Of a DNA stretch of 64,000 nucleotides, positions 34,437 through 43,331 are shown piece after piece. Positions within the stretch are counted from its first letter, which is position 1, and each line of letters opens with the position of its first letter. A program made the translations under genes and the position numbers. The notes under the pieces are model-generated. The model ran no database searches. It saw only the letters and a list, made by a program, of their open reading frames with translations, and was not told the DNA's origin. Source of the DNA: Craspedostauros australis (Eukaryota; Bacillariophyta; Bacillariophyceae; Mastogloiales; Achnanthaceae); NCBI GenBank assembly GCA_026770025.1, contig JAMXDE010000006.1, forward strand, positions 434,001 through 498,000, written 5' to 3'.

Positions 34437-35921
34437 ATGGGTAACTCAGCGTCATCGCCATCGTCGGCATCATCCTTGGCATCTCCATTGTCGTCGTGGC
34501 ATCGATACTTCGCAAGGCACGAGAAAATCAAGGGCAAGATACTCATCCACGGCCTCAGTTGCTCAGGCAAGACCACTCTGCTGATCAAGCTCAAGGAACC
34601 ATCGGAGAAGATCAACTTCATGTATCCCACCGCGATGTTCAACCTCAAACAGCTCAACTACAACGGGTACGCTCTGAATGCATGGGACGTGGGCGGGAGA
34701 TGCAAGATGCGCGCATTGCACCGACACTTCTTCCACAGCACGGATGCGATGATCTTCGTCATCAATTCCGCCATCGATTCCGTCGGCGGTTTCTTCTTCC
34801 GTGAAGCCATCCATGAACTGAACTCCATCCTCGCCGAAGAGGACCTGGCAGGACTACCGATGCTGGTGTTTTGCAACAAGCAGGATCTGCCAAATGCTCT
34901 CTCCGTAGCCGAGATCGCAGCGAAGATCGGAATCGATGAATCCGGCATGTATATGGGCCACCCTATCATGGTCATGGGGGGCTCCGCACAGACGGGATCC
35001 GGTGTGACTGAAGCTTTGGCCAAGCTGACGAATATGGTAGATCAGACGCAGCAAACGCAACGTCATGCGTTAGCCAAGGCTATGGCGCAGCAACGCACAG
35101 CATTGGTGGATGCTTCCGTTCCTGATCTGTTGGGATATCATCCTGCCATCAACAATCTCGTCCTGCAACGGTTCAACATCATCAAGAAGCAGACAGAGTG
35201 CCCATTCGCACGAGTTGCCAAGCTCTGGGGCGCCAAACCGACACCACACAGTCCCAACAGTGCGCCTGCCTCACTCGTAGAAAGCGCACAATCATCAGCG
35301 CCTGCGTTGGCGGAATTCGTGAAGCGCTCCAATGCTGGCGAGGATTTGGACGGATTCTGCGTGGAGCTAGACGATCCTTCGGCGCGAGAAGGTGGTCCGG
35401 ATCAGTTGGGAAAGTGCGTGCGCATCTTCCTCACGGCCTTGGCCAAAAATGATCCTTCCGACAAGGAAAACACCTGCATGAAGAATTCAAGGTTCATTGG
35501 ACGAGCGGGATGGACCTTCCAGTTTTGCAAGGCCCGGTTCTTCCTCACAGTGTTTGCCCCATGCTACCCCGAAACATCTTCACGGTACGGGTTTGGATCA
35601 TCCCACGCCTTCCTCCTCTTCCAGCCCGAAGAGTCCTTCCTGCGACACGATCTGCCACCGGATACGCCACACACCACATGGGATCATCCCAAGACGGTGC
35701 GAGATCGAGCGCGGGTGAGGTACTCCCAGGCCGGTCGTAAGTACCACATTCCGGACTCGGTAAGCTATCCAGCCGCCGAGCATATTGTGAAGCCGTTGAA
35801 TGAAGATGGAATGCAGGTGGTGAGGTGGTGGACGGATAACGAGAAAGACAACGATGAAACAGATGGCGAGAGTGAAGGCGGCACGACAACCACTTCGTCA
35901 TCAACCGCCCCATCTGATTGA
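34437..35921 (+). CDS. Arf-like GTPase fused to YqcI/YcgG-like domain, copy 2
   Basis: 494 residues, single exon, the same architecture as the gene 800 nt upstream and the same MGNS start for myristoylation. The GTPase is more diverged: P-loop GLSCSGKT (39-46), switch I PTAMFNLKQ instead of PTIGYNVEQ, DVGGR with Arg88 where Arf has Gln, and an intact CNKQDLPNA. The second domain, from GYHPAINNLVLQ onward, is almost identical to copy 1 in protein and DNA. The C-terminal tail is shorter (ends STAPSD). Loss of the conserved switch I Ile-Gly suggests altered nucleotide-dependent switching; this is inference. The pair points to a local duplication with later sequence exchange. Confidence 0.82.
   Translation: MGNSASSPSSASSLASPLSSWHRYFARHEKIKGKILIHGLSCSGKTTLLIKLKEPSEKINFMYPTAMFNLKQLNYNGYALNAWDVGGRCKMRALHRHFFHSTDAMIFVINSAIDSVGGFFFREAIHELNSILAEEDLAGLPMLVFCNKQDLPNALSVAEIAAKIGIDESGMYMGHPIMVMGGSAQTGSGVTEALAKLTNMVDQTQQTQRHALAKAMAQQRTALVDASVPDLLGYHPAINNLVLQRFNIIKKQTECPFARVAKLWGAKPTPHSPNSAPASLVESAQSSAPALAEFVKRSNAGEDLDGFCVELDDPSAREGGPDQLGKCVRIFLTALAKNDPSDKENTCMKNSRFIGRAGWTFQFCKARFFLTVFAPCYPETSSRYGFGSSHAFLLFQPEESFLRHDLPPDTPHTTWDHPKTVRDRARVRYSQAGRKYHIPDSVSYPAAEHIVKPLNEDGMQVVRWWTDNEKDNDETDGESEGGTTTTSSSTAPSD
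35082..35854 (+). repeat. Near-identical paralogous tract, copy 2
   Basis: Counterpart of 32728-33503. Only scattered substitutions and one missing CAG triplet (near 35088) separate the two. Confidence 0.85.
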
Positions 35922-36548
35922 ATCTTCATCGTGGATGGAGAATTTTGGAGCGACAGTGTCAGCGACGTCGTTGGCGATGGCCATGACACTGGAGTATTGC
36001 TCGAGAGTCCGCCTACGGGCATGGCGGAAGAGACTGGATAAGGATGGATCAGAGAAGTCGAGTATGGCATAATAGTTCATTTTGTATTGTGTGGAGTAAA
36101 TATAATATCTGTATGGCAGGTTGCCGTTTGGCCATGGTCTCTACCATACTCGCAGGCGCACACCACATGCCGGTCGCACTCGTACTAGTCGGTCGTAGAG
36201 AGAGGCCAGAATGACAGAATTCGCGAAACATAGGAACGCGGATGCGTTGTGCCCAACGGAACAAACAACAACAACAACGACGACGACAACAAGAAAAAGA
36301 AAAAGAACGACAATGGAAATGGCCAAAACAGAACAGAACAGAACAAAACAAGCAACAGGACAAGGATCAGAACCTCCCACAAAGCAATCACCCAGGGTCC
36401 GCCAACGCCGCAGCATACCAGCGCGATCGAATACTCCAGAGCAACAACTATAATACGCTCGAACTGTTGGTGTCAACGCTCCACCAGTAATAGTACCAGT
36501 AATAGTACCAGTAATAGTACCAGTAACTGTACCTGCGCCAGCAATCAT
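35922..36548. promoter_or_regulatory. Intergenic region with A/C-rich leader and 12-bp tandem repeat
   Basis: About 630 nt. A 12-bp unit AGTAATAGTACC is repeated three times, with a degenerate fourth, at 36486-36532 just before the next start. CAACAA stretches precede it. No gene supported; the longer open frame starting upstream lacks an ATG. Confidence 0.5.
36486..36532 (+). repeat. 12-bp tandem repeat
   Basis: Three copies of AGTAATAGTACC plus a variant ending AACTGTACC, lying within 20 nt upstream of the ATG at 36549. Confidence 0.85.
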
Positions 36549-37787
36549 ATGACGGAAGGGATGGCCGAATACGAGGAATATCCACCACGCAAGGCAAGGC
36601 AACCGCAGCAACGGCGACGCACCAATCCTCGTCCAGCCGCAGCCGCAGCCACCAACAGCGGTGCGGGAGATCCTGGGGCACGGCCCAAGCCTCCCAACGC
36701 AGCCAAGAGGAGGGTTACTGCCGATGGGATCGCCAGAGTCAACGCGGAGGCGCTCCAGCTTCAGCTCAAGAGAAAGAAGCAGTCATCGACATGGTACCGC
36801 CCGCTCGGCAGCAGCATGGGTCCTGTCAAATGCGCCGCCTTCATCGTCGCCGACGAACTGCGGCAAGGCAACTGGCCTTCCAAGTACATGCAGGCCGACA
36901 TTGCGGACTCAGCCGAAAGGCAGGCCGAGCTGCGCAAGCTGCATCAGGAACACAGCGAGCACGCCGCCTCCAGCCTCGAGCATTTCGCTCTCAACGTCGT
37001 GTTCCCGCAGCTGCAGACCTGTCATGCCATCCCACCGACCTGGTCCATCAACCAACCGCCACGGGCATTCTACGCCACCTTGCTGGCGCTGCGGGAAGTC
37101 ATGGCGCAGAATGCCGTCAAGTTATTTGGACACGACTTCCTCCCGCACGAGCCGAGGAGGGGTGCCACAGACGCATCCTTGATGATGATGCGGGACGCGT
37201 TCGGCAAGCCAAAGAGGAAGAAACAGAAGAAGACCAAGGCGGCGGCGGTGGTAGCGGGAGCTGTAGCGGGGACGAATCAACCCGCGTCTGCGAATGTTGA
37301 CGGAAACGCAACCGACCCTCTCGATGCTTACGAAGACAAGCAGGTGGGGCATTTCCTGGCGCTCTCCTTTGCCACCTCCATCATCATCACCGCTGTGGAA
37401 TCGAATCTCCAAGCGTCGTCGGCGAAGACCATCGATCAGTTCCTCACTTTGGCCAAGGAGTACGACGAGGGAAATGATGAATTTGCGAACTGCTTGGAGA
37501 AACGGGACGGGCGATTTTGCGGTGTCCTGCCAAATGGCAGCCGCTTGAACCCGGAGGAGAACATCGCGGCAACCATATCGTACAATCGATCCTTGGAACA
37601 GCATCATCTGACGCAGCTCAAGCGGGCCCGGGCCCTCAAACTGCCACCCGCGAATCTCGTCGACCTTCCCACGCCCGATGCATGCCACATGGTCCTGCTC
37701 GAGAAGACAGACTTTGTCAGTGGCTCGCCGACTGCGAGGCTGATCAAGCTGCGAGACCAGGAGTACCTGAACGAGATCAAATCATAG
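36549..37787 (+). CDS. Hypothetical protein with Lys-rich insertion
   Basis: 412 residues from the first in-frame ATG (MTEGMAEYEEYPPRK). The N-terminal 60 residues are Gln/Arg/Pro/Ala-rich and disordered. A folded, Ala/Leu-rich helical core follows (MGPVKCAAFIVADELRQG, then NVVFPQLQTCHAIPPTW), interrupted near residues 215-240 by a basic KPKRKKQKKTK cluster that could be a nuclear localisation signal. The remainder (GHFLALSFATSIIITAVESN) is amphipathic rather than clearly membrane-spanning. I recognise no family and propose no function. Codon use is ordinary for this window and the frame is unbroken. Confidence 0.65.
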   Translation: MTEGMAEYEEYPPRKARQPQQRRRTNPRPAAAAATNSGAGDPGARPKPPNAAKRRVTADGIARVNAEALQLQLKRKKQSSTWYRPLGSSMGPVKCAAFIVADELRQGNWPSKYMQADIADSAERQAELRKLHQEHSEHAASSLEHFALNVVFPQLQTCHAIPPTWSINQPPRAFYATLLALREVMAQNAVKLFGHDFLPHEPRRGATDASLMMMRDAFGKPKRKKQKKTKAAAVVAGAVAGTNQPASANVDGNATDPLDAYEDKQVGHFLALSFATSIIITAVESNLQASSAKTIDQFLTLAKEYDEGNDEFANCLEKRDGRFCGVLPNGSRLNPEENIAATISYNRSLEQHHLTQLKRARALKLPPANLVDLPTPDACHMVLLEKTDFVSGSPTARLIKLRDQEYLNEIKS

Positions 37788-38331
37788 CCTGCGTTGGCGT
37801 ACCATACCATCGCGACACTTGCAACTGCAACTGCACCTTGATGCTGTCATGCTGCCAGGCAAAGGTAGTTCTGAAGGATATTCTGGTAAATGGGAGTAGA
37901 GTAATCTATTTGTGCGATAGTTCATTGGCGGAATTGCCCATGTGCTCTGCTCAGTTACAATGCACAGCTCTACCCTGATGTTGTAGCGTTGGCTCTTTCG
38001 CAAGAATCGTGATTCGTTATTCACGCATATGACATGAGTGACGTCAGTTGTGGTACTCGTCCCCATCCCAGCACGAAGACATGCGCGCACTTCTTGCTGG
38101 ATCTTCACATTCGAATCGGGAGGCGAGTACTCACCGACGAACAAAGATCTGCACCCGCGCAAACGTCAACCGTCCATGGCCGACGCCAATCCCTGTCACC
38201 ACCATCGTCATCGCCGCCGACATCGCACCTGATTCCATCACACAACAAAACAACAGCTACAACACAATTCATCACATTCTTGAAACAAACAAGCCAACAA
38301 ACAAACAAAAATAACCAAAGAAATAGCAACC
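37788..38331. promoter_or_regulatory. Intergenic region, FabD promoter and leader
   Basis: About 540 nt. GGGAGTAGAGTAATC at 37891-37905 is a gene-end element. The last 90 nt before 38332 are a strongly A/C-rich leader (AACAAACAAGCCAACAAACA). Confidence 0.4.
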
Positions 38332-39861
38332 ATGATGTTCCGCCTCGTCCTCACCTCGACGGTCCTTTCGACAGTCACCCGCTTCTCGAGCGCGTTCGCT
38401 CCGACCACCCGCAGGTTCGGACGCTCCGCTTCCGTTCTCGCCGCCAGCGACTCTGACTTTGATGACTTCACCTCCAAGGTGTCTTTCATGTTCCCCGGAC
38501 AGGGCGCACAGTTCGTGGGCATGTGCGGAGACGTCTGCAAGGAGGTCCCAGCCGCCAAGGCCCTCTTCGACGAGGCCAGCGAAATTCTGGGCTACGACCT
38601 CCTCGAGCTCTGCATGGAGGGACCCAAGGAGAAGCTCGATTCCACCGTCATCTCCCAGCCAGCCATCTTCGTCGCCAGCATGGCCGCCGTGGAGAAGCTC
38701 AAGCAGGAATCCGGACAGGAGGCTATCGATGCGGCCACCTGCGCCATGGGTCTCAGCTTGGGAGAATACTCCGCCCTGTGCTTTGCCGATGCCATCTCCT
38801 TTGCCGACGGCGTCAAGATCACCAAGGCCCGTGGTGAAGCCATGCAGGCCGCCTCCGATGCGCAGGATACCGGCATGGTCTCCGTCATTGGCCTGTCCAG
38901 CGACAAGGTCAAGGACCTCTGTGAGATGGCCACTGAAAAGACCGGGGAGAACATCCAGATCGCCAACTACCTGTGCAAGGGCAACTACGCCGTCAGCGGT
39001 ACTAGCACCGCCTGCGAATCCGTCGCCGCCCTGGCCAAGCCAGAGTTCAAGGCCCGCATGACCGTCAAGCTTGCCGTCGCAGGTGCATTCCACACAGGTG
39101 AGTATTTAGGGCGACGGTGTCATGTTTCATCCATACGCGCTGTTGTATCTACATTAGTACGATGCATGGGATGTGGATTGAAGTGAGATTGAGGTTGCAC
39201 CACAATCGAATGCAGGAATCGATTGGTTTGACTGTGTCGCACGCCATCAACCTGCATCATGAGTTGCAGTTTGATGACATCACTGGGTCTTGATAGGTGA
39301 CGGCGTTTGAAGCGCGAGCAAATGCTGTACACGTACTCTGTTGGTCTGGTGTTGCTCCACTAGTCCACTCTAATCTTTCCCCCTTTCCATACTTGCGATC
39401 AATGATGATGATGCTGACAACTGTTCGTCCACTTCTTCAATACACACACACACACACACAAACACACGTGCGCTCCACAATTTACTCGACACCGCACGCA
39501 TCATACATCACCAATCGTATCATTTCCGTGATTCATTTTCTTTGTCGTCGTCACCTCTCGCATCGCAGAATTCATGCAGCCCGCTGTCGCTGGTCTCGAG
39601 GAGGTCCTTGCCGGAGTCGAGGTCAAGAAGCCACGAATCCCCGTCATCAGCAACGTCGATGCCAAGCCGCATTCCGACCCAGATACAATCAAGCAGCTCC
39701 TTGCCACTCAGGTCACATCGCCGGTGCTTTGGGAGAACACAATGGACAGCATGCTCGGAAACGGATTCGAGGAGGCCTACGAACTGGGACCAGGCAAGGT
39801 CACCGCAGGAATCCTGAAGCGATTCGACAAGCAGGCCAAGTGCACCAACATCGATGTGTAA
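38332..39861 (+). CDS. fabD: Malonyl-CoA:acyl-carrier-protein transacylase, plastid (FabD)
   Basis: Exons 38332-39097 and 39569-39861, phase 1, 471-nt intron (GTGAGT...CGCAG), 352 residues. The N-terminus is a bipartite plastid presequence: a hydrophobic signal, then SSAFAPTTRRFGRSA (19-33), with the heterokont cleavage-site motif. The FabD fold shows FPGQGAQ (54-60), catalytic Ser142 in GLSLGEYSAL, and His254 in GAFHTEFM, a triad residue created exactly across the splice junction. It loads malonyl groups onto ACP to start type II fatty-acid synthesis in the plastid. The intron has 203 AG-free nt before the acceptor and a CTAAT at 39370-39374 on its upstream edge. Confidence 0.97.
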
Positions 39862-40147
39862 CGGTGAAACAAGAGCGAAACAAAGCAAAGCACTCGTAAG
39901 TTATCGAGTACATAAAATCAAAAGGCCCGTTTTAGTGCAGATTATCTGCGCTGCGCAGAAACAGGAAGCGGGGCTTCCTTCCCTAACTGCATTCTTAGTC
40001 TGTGTGTGCGTTTCTGTTCAGTTGCGCCATGTCGTGTAAAGACGTTAGTACGACTGTTCGTGTCATGACATACTACTGATCTAGTCTAGATGTTACGGTC
40101 GCCTCACAGACCGCTCACCACCAACCAAAAACGACCACAACAACACC
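39862..40147. other. FabD 3' flank
   Basis: Shorter than 300 nt. A small inverted repeat TCTGCG-CTG-CGCAGA lies near 39947-39961. It ends in an A/C-rich leader-like stretch before 40148. Confidence 0.35.
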
Positions 40148-40324
40148 ATGGCCTTTGCCTGTACCCACAAAACAAGAGAGGAACAAGGCATCAACCCAAA
40201 GCAACGAAGAGAGCCGATCGCCCCAAAGGAACGGACCAATCGACCAGAGGTCTCCCTTTCTGGCTCCATCTACGACGTGCAATACCTGGAGTTCTATTCG
40301 ATCTTCACCAACGAAGAGGAATAG
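40148..40324 (+). CDS. Small ORF (58 aa), possible uORF of SmD3 or short gene
   Basis: An ATG in the context CAACACCATGGCC, a strong initiation context, follows a CA-rich leader identical in style to those of real genes here. It encodes 58 residues (MAFACTHKTREEQGINPKQR ... FTNEEE) and stops 265 nt before the SmD3 start. I recognise no family. It may be an upstream ORF in the SmD3 mRNA or an independent short gene. Low confidence. Confidence 0.3.
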   Translation: MAFACTHKTREEQGINPKQRREPIAPKERTNRPEVSLSGSIYDVQYLEFYSIFTNEEE

Positions 40325-40465
40325 CTCGAGAGAGACCAGCTGAGAAGGATACATATCCCCTACACGATCACTGCATCGTACTCGAAGCACGCCCAAGAAG
40401 ACGTGACTGCGGCGATCGATCCTCCATCCAACAGCCGGATTGCCATTCCAAAACACAGAAGACAG

Positions 40466-40509
40466 TGCAACAGCAACAACAACAACAGCAACAACAACAG
40501 CAACAACAA
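40466..40509 (+). repeat. CAA/CAG microsatellite in SmD3 leader
   Basis: Mixed CAACAA and CAG triplets upstream of the SmD3 start codon. Confidence 0.8.
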
Positions 40510-40589
40510 TAGAGCAGAGCATAGAGCTTCGCAGTAACTGCCACACGAATAGTACGACTCGTGCATAGCACTCGAACGGTCACAACAAC

Positions 40590-42235
40590 ATGTCCGTCGT
40601 CGGAAACAACCGTGTCGGAATCCCGATCGTCGTGCTGCACGATGCCGAGGGTGCTGTGGTGGAGGTGGAGACCAAGAAGGGAGAGCTCATCCGTGGATTG
40701 CTCTTCGAAGCAGAGGATCAGATGAACCTGTACCTTCGGAATGCCATCGTGCGAGACCCTCATGGTGCCAAGCGCAAGATCAACCAAATCTACATCCGCG
40801 GACCTGAGATCGTCTTCATCGTCTTGCCGGACATGCTCAAGCATGCGCCGATGTTCAACAGGTGAGTTGCATACGAGCTACATGCAAGTATCTGCAATAC
40901 GCTGCCGTATGGTAGAATTACTCTGTGTTTTTTGGGTTGAAGATGTTGAGTCCATGAGGATGAGCATGAACATGAGATATGTACGTGTATCTACCTGTGG
41001 TTCTATTTATTGATGGTGAGATTACAGCGCTTGGTTGTTATGCGGTTCCAGGTGCTTCACATCGGTGCGGTTTCTATTGTTTAATGTGCGGATCGGTGAG
41101 AGCCTCGTCAATCCGTCGAGAGGCGAACAAACAGGTAACGATGGTTGGCTGAGTTCCAGCTTGCATCAGCATGCATGATAGTCATGAGCATGCCCTGATG
41201 GAAAGGCGAGTGTGATTGAAACAAGATCCAACCAAACTTGGGTGGGTATCGTGAGAGACTGGGAAGTTGAACGCTTGATGATCTGATATGATCATTCCAA
41301 GCGCCGCGTATTCAAGGACCACAAGGATGCAAGGGAATAGATCACCTTCAACGCCAACACACTCCACCATACGTTACCACCATAGAGAACGGAGCCAAGA
41401 ATGATGTAAAGAACAGAAGACAAGAAAAACCAGAACAAGTCAGAGAGCTACGGGACCGTCGCCTTTACCACCGAACCGACCGCAAATATCCAACAAACTT
41501 GACGAATATGACGGCATCTCGCATGAGGAACTTGAGAGATGGCATGTACATCAGCATCCTATTCATGAGGTGAGTGACCTCGTTGACAAAATGACGTGCA
41601 AACTCACATGCCTGTTCACTGTCTTTCTCTTGCTCTTCCATCGCCAACATTGCGAATGTCTCTGTCTGTCGCAAATCCGATGGCTTCATTGGATGGCTTC
41701 ATCCGATGGATGTGCCATACGGTAATCTGCGCTGTAAATCCGCGGTGCCAACAAATGGACGACAAACTAACGCCCGCATCCCACTTCATCCCATCACCTA
41801 CTTGACACACCTCTGCACATCTCTACGCACTTGTTCCATTGGTAACGACGATCACACATCACGGATACTATGTCATGTTGAATCACGAATGTCGAACGTT
41901 GAATGGAAAACTGTGCAATAACAACCGTCACGGCGGACAGAATAAAGCATTGGAGGAAGCATGGCGGAGCACCACCCGAGGGAGTCGGCCAAGCGGTCGG
42001 CCAAGCCGCAGCAATTCTGAGAAAAGCGACCGAACGACGCAGAGGCGGTTTCGGCGGGAGATTCGGTGGACGTGGCGGCGGCCGAGGCGATGGTAACGGA
42101 CCGGGAGGATCTGGCGGAAGAGGCAGAGGTGGTTTCGGTCGCGGTGGCAGAGGCGGCGGAGGTCGTGGCGGGATCCCTGGAGGTGGTCGCGGCATGTCTC
42201 CGTACCAGGCAGGACCGCGGTCGTATGGCCCTTGA
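40590..42235 (+). CDS. SMD3: Small nuclear ribonucleoprotein SmD3
   Basis: Exons 40590-40861 and 41941-42235 join in phase 2 across a 1079-nt intron, giving 188 residues. Exon 1 carries the Sm fold: Sm1 (VVEVETKKGELIRGLLFEAE, then DQMNLYL) and Sm2 (YIRGPEIVFIVLPDMLKHAP), closest to SmD3. Exon 2 continues APMFNRIKHWRKHGG and QAAAILRK, then an Arg-Gly-rich tail (GGRGGGRGDG) as in SmD3, where symmetric arginine methylation helps binding to SMN. SmD3 is part of the heptameric core of U1, U2, U4 and U5 snRNPs. The intron is the longest seen here and ends with 364 nt without an AG; it also contains a cryptic exon-like stretch at 41508-41569. Confidence 0.92.
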
Positions 42236-43331
42236 TCTGGAGATCGTATTCGATCGTATTGTACCAACACTTGCACCCGCATGATATTGCGGTGGTCGTC
42301 ATCCGCACCTCAGCACAAGGGTAGAGTGGCCTGCATTGGTGCCGGACGACCAACCAAATCGAGACCACGAGCAACATCCAGCACGCGTGCTACCATGTCA
42401 TACTGCTCTACAATCTTCTCATCCCTTAAGCACCAGACACGAAGGCAACAGCAAATCCATCTAACACGGCCAGTAGCAATGCTTCCATACTATTATGCAT
42501 GAGTACACAACTGTTATACTCTCCTATAATAATATATTATGTTGTGCGTTAATAGAATTGTCCTGCCTACTGGGATTGTGAGTCAAAGTGCAGCCTCTAT
42601 CACCAACGAAGGGGTCTGCCTTCACGCCGACGTCTGGTGGGTGGTCAGAACCGTTCCTTCCAAACTCGAGACGAAGGAAAGCGAAGAAAGTCCCGCGATC
42701 CGTTCGTTTCATCAATCGTGAATGGTGTCTGACCGTATGTCCGTGAATCCGTCATGTCGGGAATGGAAGAGAATCGAGTTCCGCGAGACCAACTGGCGAA
42801 ACGTGGATTTTGCTCACCCTGTTTCGGTTGGTAGGGTTTCTACATGGCTTTTACGGAGGTCCGAAACGAAATTGTTGAGCAGGTGGGTGAGTGGATGGAT
42901 GGATGAGCGGTGTCTCTCGAATGCGGATCTGAAAAGATCTCGATCGAACACGAAGGAGCAACATTTTTGGGTGGCTCCCGTCGCAGGGTCGTATCGTGGA
43001 GGGTCATCGTGGTGGTCGGCAAACACACGTGTCGACTCACGGGACACGATCAAAGCGCATTGCGTCACGCGAAGAAAACCACGCAACGATGCGAAAGGAG
43101 AAGAAAGGAGAGGAAACCAGAACCGAAAATCCAAACAAACCACCCACACAACACACCACAACGCAAAACCTCCAAAACATCCGTTTGGCAACACGACGCA
43201 ACGCGACATAACGTGACCCGAAACAAACAACAAAGCAATCCTTCGCCTCATAAATTGCTCATTTGCAACAAATCAATTGCGCAACTCAACTCAACCAACC
43301 AACCAACACATACACCAACAACAACGTCAAA
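42236..43331. promoter_or_regulatory. Intergenic region, HSP90 promoter and leader
   Basis: About 1.1 kb without a supported gene. GAA-containing repeats are present (GGAATGGAAGAGAATC at 42760-42775) but not in the alternating orientation of a classical heat-shock element. The last 200 nt are A/C-rich (CAACCAACCAACACATACAC). Confidence 0.4.

Noticed and set aside
40862-41505. Intronic box C/D snoRNA in SmD3
   Set aside because: TGATGA- and CTGA-like words occur near 41277-41288 but without paired boxes, terminal stem or spacing.
41465-41689. Minus-strand 74-codon ATG frame inside the SmD3 intron
   Set aside because: No family match and no leader pattern; it spans both the exon-like stretch and the AG-free region of the plus strand, so chance is likely.
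42236-43331. Classical heat-shock element upstream of HSP90
   Set aside because: GAA units occur in direct orientation only; I find no alternating GAA/TTC triplets with correct spacing.
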